DNA of 64,000 nucleotides from the NCBI RefSeq assembly GCF_016899775.1, contig NZ_JACJJE010000016.1, positions 1 through 64,000 on the forward strand. Reading direction: 5' to 3'. Source of the stretch: Pseudoflavonifractor capillosus. Lineage in GTDB: Bacteria > Bacillota > Clostridia > Oscillospirales > Oscillospiraceae. How positions within the stretch are numbered: the first letter of the stretch is position 1; the number at the start of each line of letters is the position of its first letter. A model generated the notes under the pieces. The model had not been told where the DNA came from. It ran no database searches and saw nothing but the letters and a program-made list of their open reading frames with translations. A program made the translations under genes and the position numbers. Shown piece by piece: positions 52,995 through 62,689 of this stretch.

Positions 52995-54902
52995 TTATTC
53001 TGGAATGGTGAAGGTGAACTGACTGCCCCCCGTATAGCTGTCATCCCCGGACATGGCGATGGTCAGCTGATAGGTGCCCGGATCGGTGGGCAGGATGGCC
53101 GCGATAGCCTCATCCCCGTCGGAGAGGAGGCAAGAGGCGGCGTAGTTCTCCGAGGGCACGTCGGTGATGGTCAGCTGCACGTGGCTGCTGTCCACCTCCT
53201 GGCTGGCCTGGATGTTGGAGAGGGAGACCGCCCCGTCCTCACCCACAGACAGGTCGGCGGTGAAGGACACCGATGTTTTCGTGCCGTCCTGGGCGCTGTC
53301 GGTGATTCCGGAGAAGCTGTGGACCCCGTCGGAGAGGGTGAAGAGGGTGGAGGCCTCGCCGGAAGCGGCCTCCGTTCCGCCGGCTCCGGGGTCTCCGCGG
53401 CCGGATTGGCCATTATCCTGGGGCGGTTCCTCCTGTCCCTCCGGAGGTGTTGCGGCCTCACCTGTGCCGCCGTCAGGGCGGTCGGGCTGGCTGTTCTGCA
53501 TCTCCAGCAGCCCCTCCAGCCAGGTGCGGATGTCGTCGGGCACATCCTGGGCGCTGGAGAGCCAGCTCTCCAGGCCGTCGGGAATTTCCATCATATTTCC
53601 GCCGGGGCCGCCGCCCATTCCGCCGGGCGCGCCGCCGAAGCCGCCGGACTGGTGGCCGGTGTACTCCTGGGTCACGCCATCCACGGTGAGGGTGTAGTCC
53701 ACATCCTGCTTCAGGTCGGCGGAGGAGAAGGTGAGGGACTGGGCGGCCTTCTCCGTGGTGAAGGTGAGCAGACCGTTCCCGTCGGCGTCGGCCAGGACGA
53801 TCTCACTGCCGGCGGGCAGGGTGGAGGCGAAGGAGAGCTCCATAAACTCCTGCTGGGAGTCCTCCGACACCGCGTCGTTCCGGGTGCCCAGGGCCACCAC
53901 ATAGCCGCCGTTGAGGAGGATGTCCCCGTCGGCGTCCAGGCCGCCGTCGCCGCTGCGCTCGTTGGCCGTGGAGTAGACGTTGCCGCCGTTGATGACCAGA
54001 TGGCCGTTGGAGTCGATGCCGTCCCCCTCGGCCCCCAGGCCGGCGTTGATCTGGAGGGTGCCGCCGTTGATGGTGGTGACGGATACCCCGTCCTCGTTGG
54101 TGTTGATGCCGTCGTTCTGGGCGCGGATGTTGATGACGCCCCCGTTGATGGTCAGGTGGAGCTCGCTGTCCAGGCCCTCGTTGTCCCCGTCGATGTTGAG
54201 GACCCCGGTGCCCTCGCTCTCGCCGCCGATGTTCATGGACATCTTGGAGTAGAAGGCCCCGTCGTACTTGTGGAGCTTGTCGGTGGTGCCCTCCTCATAG
54301 ATGCGGGCCACATGGGAGCCGGTGAAGGTGTTCTCCGACCCGTCGGCCAGGACCACGTTGATGCCCGCCGCCACGGTGTCCACCGTGGGGGCGGCGGTCT
54401 CCTCGTCCGTGCTGCCGCACTCATAGACGTTGTAGACCATAAAGGCGGGGGCCACCGTGTAGGTGACGTCTACGCCGTCCAGGATCACCGTGACCACGGC
54501 GGAGGGGTCGTCCTGGGCGTCCTCCCCCAGGTCCACCGCCAGCTGGCCCTGGGTCAGCTCCCCGGACACCCGGTAGGTGCCCGCCTCCCGGATGGTGCCC
54601 ACCAGATGGGCGTCCGCCTCGTCGGCGGAGTGCTCCTCCTCGGCAGTGCCCTCCCCGTAGTCGGAGCCCTGGCCCTCCTGGTAGTAGACGATGTCATGGC
54701 TGAGGGTGACCGCGCCGTCCTCTCCCTCCGAAAGAACCTGGCCGTCCAGGGTGACCTGATCCTGGGACAGGACCAGGTCCTGCTCCTCTCCGCCGGAGCT
54801 CTCACTGCCGGTCTGGGCTGTATTTGAGCCGCAGGCGGCCAGGGTGAGCGCCAGGGCCGCGGCGGCGGACAGCGATAGTGCGCGCTGCTTGACGGTATGC
54901 AT
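52995..54902 (-). CDS. DUF4353 carbohydrate-binding-like lipoprotein
   Basis: From ATG 54902 (GAGAGGAG upstream) the 635-residue product has a lipoprotein signal with lipobox LAAC. An acidic stretch is followed by a repetitive beta-helix of NGG-type turns (INGGVINIRAQNDGINTNED, INGGTLQINAGLGAEGDGIDSNG), the DUF4353 signature. A Gly/Met-rich linker (GGFGGAPGGMGGGPGG) leads to a Pro/Glu-rich low-complexity stretch and a C-terminal beta domain. It would be anchored outside the membrane. The ligand is unknown; carbohydrate binding is only the family label. Confidence 0.85.
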   Translation of the reverse strand: MHTVKQRALSLSAAAALALTLAACGSNTAQTGSESSGGEEQDLVLSQDQVTLDGQVLSEGEDGAVTLSHDIVYYQEGQGSDYGEGTAEEEHSADEADAHLVGTIREAGTYRVSGELTQGQLAVDLGEDAQDDPSAVVTVILDGVDVTYTVAPAFMVYNVYECGSTDEETAAPTVDTVAAGINVVLADGSENTFTGSHVARIYEEGTTDKLHKYDGAFYSKMSMNIGGESEGTGVLNIDGDNEGLDSELHLTINGGVINIRAQNDGINTNEDGVSVTTINGGTLQINAGLGAEGDGIDSNGHLVINGGNVYSTANERSGDGGLDADGDILLNGGYVVALGTRNDAVSEDSQQEFMELSFASTLPAGSEIVLADADGNGLLTFTTEKAAQSLTFSSADLKQDVDYTLTVDGVTQEYTGHQSGGFGGAPGGMGGGPGGNMMEIPDGLESWLSSAQDVPDDIRTWLEGLLEMQNSQPDRPDGGTGEAATPPEGQEEPPQDNGQSGRGDPGAGGTEAASGEASTLFTLSDGVHSFSGITDSAQDGTKTSVSFTADLSVGEDGAVSLSNIQASQEVDSSHVQLTITDVPSENYAASCLLSDGDEAIAAILPTDPGTYQLTIAMSGDDSYTGGSQFTFTIPE

Positions 54903-55031
54903 AGCAAAACTCCTCTCTGATGAGAATGGCACTATCCTATCAGACGGACCTGAAGGCAGTCTGAAAAAGTGGTAAAGAAATCGTGGACAGAGGATGAAGT
55001 GCTTACATCCGCGGGCGGAGCTGAATGGGGT

Positions 55032-56036
55032 TCAGATGGCCAGCAGCAGGACCGCGATGCGGAAGTAGACCAGCAGGGAGACGGCGTCGGCGATGGTGGT
55101 GATCAGGGGGCTGGCCATGACGGCGGGGTCCATCCCCAGCCGGCTGGCGGCGATGGGCAGCAGGCAGCCCAGCAGCTTGGAGGAGACTACCGTGACAATG
55201 AGGGTCAGGCTGACCACCAGGGCGACGGCGGTTCCAACCTGGCTGAAGAGGGTCAGCCGGGCCAGGTTGACCAGAGCCAGGGTCACGCCGCACAGCACCC
55301 CCACCTGGAGCTCCTTCCAGGAGGCTCTCCACCAGTCGCCAAACCGAAGCTCCCCCAGAGAGAGGCTTCGGATGACGGTGACCGAGGACTGGCTGCCGCA
55401 GTTGCCTCCGGTGTCCATGAGCATGGGAATGAAGGCGGTGAGGGCAACCTGGGCGGCCAGGGCGTCCTCAAAATAGGTGATGATAGCTCCGGTGAAGGAG
55501 GCGGAGATCATCAGCAGCAGGAGCCACACCACCCGGTGCCGGTACAGGTCCAGGACCCGGGTGAGGAGATAGGGACGCTCCGAGGGCTGGATGGCGGCCA
55601 TGCGCTCCATATCCTCGGTGGCCTCCTCCTTGAGAACGCCCAGGGCGTCCTCGGCGGTGAAGGTGCCCACCAGACGCCCCGACCCATCGGCCACGGGCAG
55701 CTCGGACACCTCCAGCTGATCCAGAAGGGCGGCGGCCCGCTCCTGGTCCTCCTGGGGAGCCAGGACGGCCTTCGGCGCCCCCGCGGCCTGGTCCAGCCGG
55801 GCCCTCTCCGGCAGAGTCAGCAGGGTGCGGACGGTGAGCAGGCCCAGCAGGAGCCCCTCCTCGTCCACCACATAGCAGTTGGTCAAAAAGTCCTGGGGGA
55901 TGCCCACCTGGCGCAGACGGGCCAGGGCCTCCCGGGCGGTCATCCGGGGGGAGAGGACCAGGGGCTGACGGGACATGACGGCCGCCACCGTATCCTGGGC
56001 GGCAGGCGCAGTGTACAGAATGTTGTTCTTCATCAT
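55032..56036 (-). CDS. mgtE: MgtE-type Mg2+ transporter lacking the N domain
   Basis: The 334 residues start directly with the CBS pair (about 15-140) and continue into a five-helix MgtE membrane domain with PMLMDTGGNCGSQSS near 210, the conserved pore segment. Usual MgtE has about 130 more N-terminal residues (the superhelical N domain). AAGGAGG before the ATG supports this start, and the upstream region is a riboswitch, so the gene is not simply truncated. The CBS domains would sense Mg2+; loss of the N domain may alter gating. Confidence 0.9.
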   Translation of the reverse strand: MMKNNILYTAPAAQDTVAAVMSRQPLVLSPRMTAREALARLRQVGIPQDFLTNCYVVDEEGLLLGLLTVRTLLTLPERARLDQAAGAPKAVLAPQEDQERAAALLDQLEVSELPVADGSGRLVGTFTAEDALGVLKEEATEDMERMAAIQPSERPYLLTRVLDLYRHRVVWLLLLMISASFTGAIITYFEDALAAQVALTAFIPMLMDTGGNCGSQSSVTVIRSLSLGELRFGDWWRASWKELQVGVLCGVTLALVNLARLTLFSQVGTAVALVVSLTLIVTVVSSKLLGCLLPIAASRLGMDPAVMASPLITTIADAVSLLVYFRIAVLLLAI

Positions 56037-56302
56037 GGGAATTTCCTCCTTGTCGTCGAAGTCCGGCAGAGCCGGCGGTCAAAGACAGGGAGGTCCGGTC
56101 GATTCGAGCAGGGCTGTGAAACCCGGGCAGGCCGGAAAAGAGGGGGGAGCTGCCGCCTTCCGCCGCTTCAGGCGGACCCTCCGGCGCGCCTTCCGCGTCC
56201 CGCTCCATGGACGCGGAGGGTGTGGGGCCATATTCGTCTTCCGGGACCTCGGCTGCCGCTGTCCATGGAACTCACCTCACTTTGTTTTGATTTGGAAGGG
56301 CC

Positions 56303-56352
56303 CGGAAAAAAAGAGACACGCGAAGCTGCGGCGGCAGTCTCGCGTGTCTTTG
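56303..56352 (-). terminator. Expression-platform terminator of the M-box
   Basis: GACACGCGA pairs with TCGCGTGTC around a GC-rich internal stem, followed on the minus strand by a run of seven T. It sits between the M-box and mgtE and would form when Mg2+ is bound. Confidence 0.9.
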
Positions 56353-56374
56353 TTCTCTCAAAACACATGGGCCG

Positions 56375-56520
56375 CCGTCCGAGCTTTAGCATCACAGGGC
56401 GGTGAAGCCACATTAGAGCCTGCCTTGCATTCGACAGGCCCTGTTCAAACCAGCGCAGGATGTCTCCATCCTTTTGCGGCAGCGGCCCATATCCCTGTGG
56501 TAGCCTTACCTACCGGGTCC
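56375..56520 (-). promoter_or_regulatory. M-box (ykoK) magnesium riboswitch
   Basis: Read on the minus strand, conserved M-box segments occur in order: GGTAGGTAAGGCTACC, GGGATATGGGCCGCTGCCG, a GGATGGAGACATCC stem-loop, CAAGGCAGGCTCTAATGTGG, and GATGCTAAAGCTC at the 3' end. The element is followed by the terminator and mgtE, the classic arrangement in which high Mg2+ ends transcription. Confidence 0.9.
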
Positions 56521-56522
56521 GC

Positions 56523-56850
56523 GGTCAGTATACCACGGCGTCAAACACCGTGTCAAGAAAATTTTTCTTCTGCTTTTATGGGAATATTTCCTGCATTTTC
56601 TGAAAAAAGGGGGGGATTTATTCCCCTTTTTCAGCCCCGTACGGAGCGCCCCGAAGAGCGCCGCCCTCCGGGGGAGCGTCCGCCCGCAGTTCCCATGCCT
56701 GTCCCAGAAGGCATTGTTCCCTGCGGGAAAAAATGAAGGAGGAGGGCGGCGCATCCGTCAAAAAATACCGCTGCTTTTACGCCGCACCGAGGCGCGGCGG
56801 CCCCCGGCTGAGTTCAGGCGGATTCTGCTCCGCAGAGATTTTTTAACAGA
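56523..56850. other. Gene-free stretch between M-box and rnpB
   Basis: Nothing codes here convincingly. It contains the likely mgtE promoter region (TTGACACGG-like sequence on the minus strand near 56550) and a symmetrical AAAAAGGGG...CCCCTTTTT hairpin (about 56603-56632). Confidence 0.4.
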
Positions 56851-56887
56851 TTGAGGGGATACGCGCCGAAACGCGTATCCCCTCTGG

Positions 56888-57246
56888 TACAAGCGGGCCT
56901 GTAAGCCGGGTTCTGTCTTTTAAGACAGCCATCTATCTCGACGCGCTGTTGCCAACGCGCTCAAGCCGCCTCCCCGGGACGGCCGGGCCGGCCTATGCGT
57001 CCCTCCACGGCGTTGCTCCGGATAGAGTTTACAGCGATGGGCGCTTTCACACGCCATCGGGTGAGCTCTTACCTCACCTTTCCACCTTTGCCGCCCCATG
57101 GCGGGGCGGTAGTCTATTTCTGTTGCACTTTTCCTAGGGTCGCCCCCGGCGGGTGTTACCCGTTATCCCTGCCCTGTGGAGCCCGGACTTTCCTCACAGA
57201 CGGGCCTTTCGCCCCGCCTGCGCGGCTGTCCAGCCCGCTTGCGCCC
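56888..57246 (-). ncRNA. rnpB: RNase P RNA, class A
   Basis: On the minus strand the ~359-nt transcript shows the P4 strands GAGGAAAGTCCGGGCTCC (5') and ATAGATGGCTGTC with ACAGAACCCGGCTTA (3'), the GTGCAACAGAAA segment, and terminal P1 pairing between CAAGCGGGC and GCCCGCTTG. These are universal RNase P landmarks. A GC-rich hairpin (about 56853-56885) follows the 3' end. Confidence 0.97.
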
Positions 57247-57406
57247 TCTATCATACCGGAAAACCGGTCGGTTGTCAAATAAAAGCCATAAATCAGAATC
57301 GATGCAGTGGGTAGGACATTGATTGTTTGAGGCGGAAAAGTCTGCTATACTTAGGTCAGAAGACGAAACAGCAGATCGAAATTGGAACTTGGAGAGGACA
57401 GAGCGG

Positions 57407-58165
57407 ATGGAACAAAACAAAACGGAAGCCAGGAAATTTGATTTCAAGAAAGCGCAGCGGGAATTGATCCGCAAAGAACTGCGACCTATCCTGTACAAAC
57501 ATGGATTTGTCTTGTGCGGTCCGACCGCATATATCAGAGAGCGCGGCGGCCTGCTGCAAGAATTTTATTTCAAGGTCGAGGTCAGTAAGCTGCGCCCCTG
57601 GGTAAGCTATCGCCCAGTATTTGATGCGCGGCGCGTCTGGAACTTTGGCTCTGATGGGCAGGGCGGCGGAAAAGAGGAATCCTATAGAGGGTTTCGCTGG
57701 TGTTATCTCAAACACTGGTATTCAGAGGACGATGCGCTGAAAGAAAAAGATTACCAGCGCCAGTTTCTCCCCAAATTTGAAGCGTTAAAAAGTAGTATCG
57801 TAAACGGCCTGCTGCCCGAGATGGACGCGATGCGTTCACTGGATGATTTTATACAGCTTTACGAGTCGTGTGGGAAACTGTTTGGAGAACCGATCCGCAA
57901 CTACGATATATCCGACACATATTTTCCATTTATATCCGGTGTACATGGGGCCTCGGGGAAAAAACGGATGGAATTGATCCTTTCAGAAATGGGCAGAACT
58001 TGGCTGCCTACCCTTCCCAAAATCGTAAGAGAATATTTGGAGTCGCATATGGACGGGATGGATACGGACGGCGAGGCCGATCGGATCTTCCACGAATACT
58101 GCAATAAAGTACGAATGGCATATAAACTTCATGGTGCTGATGGATCAGCGGCTCAAACCGAATGA
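57407..58165 (+). CDS. DUF4304-like hypothetical protein
   Basis: ATG 57407 with GGAGAGGA upstream gives 252 residues. The first 60 (LIRKELRPILYKHGFVLCGPTAY, then LLQEFYFKVE) follow the DUF4304 pattern of a helix, GF, and a beta strand. The rest is mixed alpha/beta with no motif I recognise. It is flanked by rnpB (divergent) and murD and has lower GC than murD. DUF4304 proteins have no known activity; some lie in mobile or polymorphic-toxin immunity contexts, not evident here. Confidence 0.6.
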   Translation: MEQNKTEARKFDFKKAQRELIRKELRPILYKHGFVLCGPTAYIRERGGLLQEFYFKVEVSKLRPWVSYRPVFDARRVWNFGSDGQGGGKEESYRGFRWCYLKHWYSEDDALKEKDYQRQFLPKFEALKSSIVNGLLPEMDAMRSLDDFIQLYESCGKLFGEPIRNYDISDTYFPFISGVHGASGKKRMELILSEMGRTWLPTLPKIVREYLESHMDGMDTDGEADRIFHEYCNKVRMAYKLHGADGSAAQTE

Positions 58166-58385
58166 TGTATCAGCCGTCCATCGGCGGCCGGCGAAAGCAG
58201 CAAGTCTGAAAAAGATTTGCTACAATCAACTTTCCTTTTTATCCGGGAAACCCAACTGGCTGTTCTTTTTGAAAGGGGAGGGGGCTTTCTTTCAGAGGGT
58301 GGAAAGAATTGAATTTTTCCCGCCGCTATGGTAATATATTAACCAGGTAAGAATTCACTGGAACGGAATGGAAGGAGGGGGCGTT

Positions 58386-59768
58386 ATGTCCACCATCAAA
58401 GAGTATCTGTCCGAGCTCAGCGGCCGGCGGGTCACCGTCATCGGCATGGGGGTAAGTAACATCCCGCTCATTAAAATGCTTCTGCGGGCCGGGGTGGAAG
58501 TCACTGTCCGGGACCGCTCGCCCCGGGAGCGGCTGGCCGAGCAGGCCCAGGAGCTGGAGAGCCTGGGGGCACAGCTGATCTTGGGGGAGGACTACCTGAA
58601 GGACCTCCCGGAGGAGCTGATCTTCCGCACCCCGGGCCTGAGTCCCAACACCCCGGAGCTGCTGGATGCCGTCCAGCGGGGGGCCGCTCTCAGTTCGGAG
58701 ATGGAGGTGTTTTTCCAGACCTGCCCCGGGCGGCTCATCGGCGTCACCGGGAGCGACGGAAAGACCACTACCACCACCATCATCGCCGAGTTTTTAAAAG
58801 AGGCGGGGAAGAACGTGTATGTGGGGGGAAACATCGGCAGGCCCCTGCTGGCCGACGTGGCCGACATGGTGGAGGAGGACTATGCCGTGCTGGAGCTGTC
58901 CTCCTTCCAGCTGATGACCATGGACCAGAGCCCCCATATCGCCGTGGTCACCAACATAAGCCCCAACCACCTGGACTACCACCACACCATGGAGGAGTAT
59001 GTCCAGGCCAAGAAAAATATTTTCCTCCACCAGAGCCCTGAGGACCGGCTGATTTTAAACTTTGACAACCCAGGGGCGCGGAGCATGGCGTCGGAGGCGG
59101 TGTGCCCCGTCACCTGGTTCAGCCGGAAGTGGCAGTTGGACGAGGGGGTTTACCTCCGGGACGAGGCCATCTGGCTCACCAACGAGCAGGGCAGCCGGGA
59201 GGTGCTTCCCCTGGATCTCATCCAGCTCCCCGGCGACCACAACATTGAAAACTATATGGCCGCCATCGCCGCCGTGGACGGCATCGTCCCCGACAAGTGC
59301 GTCCGGGCGGTGGCCCTGCGCTTCCAGGGGGTGGAGCACCGGATCGAGTTCGTCCGGGAGCTGGACGGGGTGCGCTGGTACAACGACTCCATCGGTACCA
59401 GCCCCACCCGCACCACCGCCTGCCTGGAGTCCTTCCCCCAGAAGGTCATTCTGATTGCCGGCGGATATGACAAGGGAGTTCCCTTTACCCAGCTTGGCCT
59501 GGAGATCGTGGACCGGGTGAAGACCCTGGTCCTCACCGGGGACACCGCCCCCGCCATCCGCCAGGCGGTGGAGGAGGCGCCCGGATACGGGCCCCACACC
59601 CCCGACATCTTCATGGCCGGGGATCTGGCCGGGTCGGTAAAAGAGGCAAAGGCCGCCGCCCAGCCGGGGGACATCGTGGTCCTCTCGCCAGCCTGCGCCG
59701 CCTTTGACCGGTTCAAAAACTTTATGGAGCGGGGGCAGGTGTTTAAGCAGCTGGTGAAGGAGCTTTGA
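58386..59768 (+). CDS. murD: UDP-N-acetylmuramoylalanine--D-glutamate ligase
   Basis: The 460-residue protein has an N-terminal Rossmann-like UMAG-binding domain (VTVIGMGVSNIPL), the Mur ATP loop VTGSDGKTTTTT near 115, the central NISPNHLDYHHTMEEYVQAK with its catalytic His, and a C-terminal domain with YNDSIGTSPTRT. It adds D-glutamate to UDP-MurNAc-L-Ala in peptidoglycan synthesis. ATG 58386 follows GGAAGGAGG. It is not in the usual dcw cluster here, as is common in Clostridia with scattered mur genes. Confidence 0.95.
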   Translation: MSTIKEYLSELSGRRVTVIGMGVSNIPLIKMLLRAGVEVTVRDRSPRERLAEQAQELESLGAQLILGEDYLKDLPEELIFRTPGLSPNTPELLDAVQRGAALSSEMEVFFQTCPGRLIGVTGSDGKTTTTTIIAEFLKEAGKNVYVGGNIGRPLLADVADMVEEDYAVLELSSFQLMTMDQSPHIAVVTNISPNHLDYHHTMEEYVQAKKNIFLHQSPEDRLILNFDNPGARSMASEAVCPVTWFSRKWQLDEGVYLRDEAIWLTNEQGSREVLPLDLIQLPGDHNIENYMAAIAAVDGIVPDKCVRAVALRFQGVEHRIEFVRELDGVRWYNDSIGTSPTRTTACLESFPQKVILIAGGYDKGVPFTQLGLEIVDRVKTLVLTGDTAPAIRQAVEEAPGYGPHTPDIFMAGDLAGSVKEAKAAAQPGDIVVLSPACAAFDRFKNFMERGQVFKQLVKEL

Positions 59769-60600
59769 TTTGGCAGGGTTCCGCCCTGCGGGGTGGGGTC
59801 CTTTCGCCCGGGCAGCGCTCCTGTTTTGCAGGAGGTTTCGCCGCCTGCGGGCGGCGAGCTTCTTTCTGGATGCCCAGAAAGAAGCCAAAGAGGCACCAGG
59901 GGGCCGCTCAGGATGGGCGCTCACGCGCCCATATTCGCGCCCCCCTGGACCCCATTCACGGGGGACCCTCCTGAGAAGTTCCCAGATACTTCCGGCGCGC
60001 AAAATCTGAGTGACGTTCCGCAATTCAATCCGGGCCCACTGGGGCCCTAGATTGGCAAAAAATCGTTGCCGCTGCCATTCAACTTCTGCGCCTGGGTTTG
60101 CCGAGCCATCGTTTTCGGTGCGAATCCTGGCGGGCGCGTGCCATGCGCCGTTACTGGTTTCCGGTGGAGGGGGAAAGGACGGCTATCAGCCGCACGACAC
60201 GGAGGCTTCCGTAGCCTGGGAACCGTGGGCGGCACACTGGGCCGCCCCTGCGGGGATCGGAAATCGTCTCCGGATACGCCGTCCCTCTGAGCCGCACTTG
60301 AGCCCCACCACGCCAAAAGGCGCGCTATCCACCAGGAGAAGCATGACCCGAAGGTTACCGAGACCTCAGCGGCAGCGGTAATAGAATGAAAACCAATCGA
60401 CTGAGCCACCCGCGCCTTTGCGTTGACTGCCAAGGCTGTCTAATTGGGACCCTCGTAAAACGGGGGTTCAGGGGACCGTGAATATGGGCGCGAAGGGCCC
60501 ATCTGAACGGCCCCCTGGCGGCTTTTTGGTTTCTTTTTGGCCGTCCAAAAAGAAACTCGCCGCCCGCAGGCGGCGAAACTCTCCCGCGATAAAAAACAGA
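59769..60600. repeat. Intergenic repeat mosaic C, bounded by inverted copies
   Basis: A TTTCGCCGCC-tgc-GGGCGGCGAG hairpin plus CTTTCTGGATGCCCAGAAAG (59837-59885) recurs inverted at about 60535-60583, 0.7 kb away. Between them are the GGCGCGCAAAATCTGAGTG module (59994), the GCCGAGCCATCG stretch, and a GAGCCGCACTTGAGCCCC module (about 60289) shared with mosaic A. No gene is supported; the M42 frame runs back through the right copy, but its ribosome site lies after it. Confidence 0.75.
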
Positions 60601-60624
60601 CGCAAACAAGGAGGAACCAATTCC

Positions 60625-61662
60625 TTGAACTACCCGGAAACATTAAAACAATTATGCTCCATCCCCGCCCCCAGCGGCTTTGAAACTCCCGCCGCCCAGG
60701 CGGCCCTGGAGTTGCTCCGCCCCCTGGTGGACGAGGCGTGGATCGACAAGATGGGCAGCGTGGTGGGGGTCCGCCGCTGCGGAAAAGAGGGGGCCAGGAA
60801 ACTGCTCCTGGACGCCCACCTGGACGAGATCGGCTTTATCGTCACCGGCCATCAGGACGGCTTTCTCCGCTTCGCCCCTCTGGGCGGAGTGGACCCCCGG
60901 ATGCTCCCCGACCGGGAGCTGACCATCCTCACCGATCCCCCCACCTACGGGGTGGTGGCCTGTCTGCCCCCCCACATCCAGAGCCGGGAGGACATGGACC
61001 GCGCCCTGCCCATCCAGGACCTGTATCTTGACACCGGACTCTCCCAGGAGGAGGCCCAGCGCCGCATCCCCGTGGGCACCCCCGCCGTCTACCGCACCGG
61101 CTGCCGGACTTTGGGGGACAAGCTCCTATGCGGCAAGGCCCTGGACGACCGGGCCTGCTTCGCCGTCCTGCTGGATGCGGCGGAGCAGTTGAAGGACACA
61201 GCGCTGGACGTGGACCTGTATATCCTGGGCAGCACTCAGGAGGAGACCCACAGTACCGGAGCCATCACCGCCGCCTACGGCCTGGCTCCGGATTTCTGCG
61301 TGGCGGTGGACGTAACCCACGGGGATTCCCCAGACGCGTCCAAGGAGAAGACCTTTCCCCTGGGAAAAGGGCCGGTGATCGGCCTGGGCCCCAACTGCAC
61401 CAAGTGGATGGCCAGACGGATGGAACAGAGAGCCCGGGAGTTGGAGTTGCCCGTTCAGTACGAGGTGATGGCCGGCTCCTCGGGCACCAACGGCTGGCCC
61501 ATGCAGATCATCCGGGAGGGCATCGCCACGGCGGTGCTGTCCGTCCCCCTGCGGTATATGCACACCCCCATTGAGACCGTCCACGGAGACGACCTGACCA
61601 ACACCGCAAAGCTGCTGGCCGCCTTTGTGCGCGGGCTAGGAGAGGAGGCGGAGGCCCTGTGA
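60625..61662 (+). CDS. M42 family metallopeptidase 1
   Basis: The 345 residues are an M42 glutamyl/leucyl aminopeptidase. Metal ligands and base are visible in LDAHLDEIGFIV, GKALDDRACFAVLL, STQEETHSTGA, CVAVDVTHGD and RYMHTPIETV. It cleaves N-terminal residues from peptides in the cytoplasm, usually as a large oligomer. TTG 60625 is chosen because AGGAGG (60610-60615) precedes it; the longer frame from 60478 crosses a repeat. Its stop overlaps the next gene. Confidence 0.92.
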   Translation: MNYPETLKQLCSIPAPSGFETPAAQAALELLRPLVDEAWIDKMGSVVGVRRCGKEGARKLLLDAHLDEIGFIVTGHQDGFLRFAPLGGVDPRMLPDRELTILTDPPTYGVVACLPPHIQSREDMDRALPIQDLYLDTGLSQEEAQRRIPVGTPAVYRTGCRTLGDKLLCGKALDDRACFAVLLDAAEQLKDTALDVDLYILGSTQEETHSTGAITAAYGLAPDFCVAVDVTHGDSPDASKEKTFPLGKGPVIGLGPNCTKWMARRMEQRARELELPVQYEVMAGSSGTNGWPMQIIREGIATAVLSVPLRYMHTPIETVHGDDLTNTAKLLAAFVRGLGEEAEAL

Positions 61663-62684
61663 TTGAGACATTAAAGACCCTGTGCGCCCTGAACGGCGTC
61701 TCCGGGGACGAGGATGCGGTGCGGGACTATCTCCGCACTCAGGCGGAGCCCTATGCCGACGCCATCCGCACCGACGCCCTGGGCAATCTGATCGTGTTCA
61801 AGCGGGGCAGGAGGGCCACGGGGAGTAAGGTGCTCCTGTGCGCCCACATGGACGAGGTGGGCCTCATCGTCACCCGAGCCACCGAGGACGGTTTTTTGAA
61901 ATTTGACTTTGTGGGCGGCGTGGACCGCCGGGTGGTGCTGGGCAAGCCGGTGGAGCTGGGAGTGGACCGAGTCCCTGGAATTGTGGGGATGAAGGCCATC
62001 CACATGCTCACGGCGGAGGAGCGGAAGAAGGTCCCCAAGACCGACTCCCTCTATCTGGACATCGGAGCCGCCAGCAGGGAGGAGGCCCTGTCCAAGGTTC
62101 CCCTGGGCACCTACGGCGCCTTTGTGGGGGAGCCGGAGGAGCTGGGGGACGGCTTCCTCAAGTCCAAGGCCATCGACGACCGGGTGGGCTGCGCCATTCT
62201 GCTGGAGCTGCTGAAGGAGGACCTGCCCCTGGACGTGACCTTCGCCTTCACCGCCCAGGAGGAGGTGGGCACCCGGGGGGCCTTTGGAGCTGCCTTCTCG
62301 GTCACGCCGGAGATCGCCCTGGTGCTGGAGACCACCACCGCCGCCGACCTTCCCGAGATCGAGGGGGCCCGGCGGGTGTGCGCCCCTGGGAAGGGGCCGG
62401 TGATCTCCTACATGGACGGGGGGACCATCTACGATCGGAAGCTGTTTGAGACCCTGCGCCGCCTGGCGGAGGAGGGGAGTATCCCCTGGCAGACCAAGGA
62501 GTATATCGCCGGGGGCAACGACGCCCGGACCATCCAGCGCTCCAAGGCCGGGGTGCGGGTGGCGGCCATCTCCGCCGCCGTGCGCTATCTCCACGCCCCC
62601 GCCAGCGTGGGGAGTATCGGGGATTTTGGGCAGATGCTCACCCTGACTCGGGCCTTTTTGGAGCACGCGGCCCAATTCCTGTGA
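61659..62684 (+). CDS. M42 family metallopeptidase 2
   Basis: The 341 residues are of full family length with LLCAHMDEVGLIV, SKAIDDRVGCAILLE, FTAQEEVGTRGA, ALVLETTTAAD (Glu where copies 1 and 3 have Asp) and RYLHAPASVGS. GTG 61659 overlaps the previous stop (GTGA), so copies 1 and 2 are translationally coupled. The copies are diverged, which suggests different peptide preferences. Confidence 0.93.
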   Translation: MIETLKTLCALNGVSGDEDAVRDYLRTQAEPYADAIRTDALGNLIVFKRGRRATGSKVLLCAHMDEVGLIVTRATEDGFLKFDFVGGVDRRVVLGKPVELGVDRVPGIVGMKAIHMLTAEERKKVPKTDSLYLDIGAASREEALSKVPLGTYGAFVGEPEELGDGFLKSKAIDDRVGCAILLELLKEDLPLDVTFAFTAQEEVGTRGAFGAAFSVTPEIALVLETTTAADLPEIEGARRVCAPGKGPVISYMDGGTIYDRKLFETLRRLAEEGSIPWQTKEYIAGGNDARTIQRSKAGVRVAAISAAVRYLHAPASVGSIGDFGQMLTLTRAFLEHAAQFL

Positions 62685-62689
62685 CGAAT

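Noticed and set aside
53181-54827. Plus-strand open frame of 548 codons
   Set aside because: Antisense shadow of the DUF4353 lipoprotein gene, which has a lipobox, ribosome site and terminator.
60090-60140. Possible tRNA-like GTGCGAATCCTGGCGG segment
   Set aside because: It resembles a T-arm but no acceptor, D or anticodon arms pair around it; it belongs to the repeat module.
60478-60624. 49-residue N-terminal extension of M42 gene 1
   Set aside because: It is translated from an inverted repeat module (Arg/Lys-rich) and AGGAGG lies after it.
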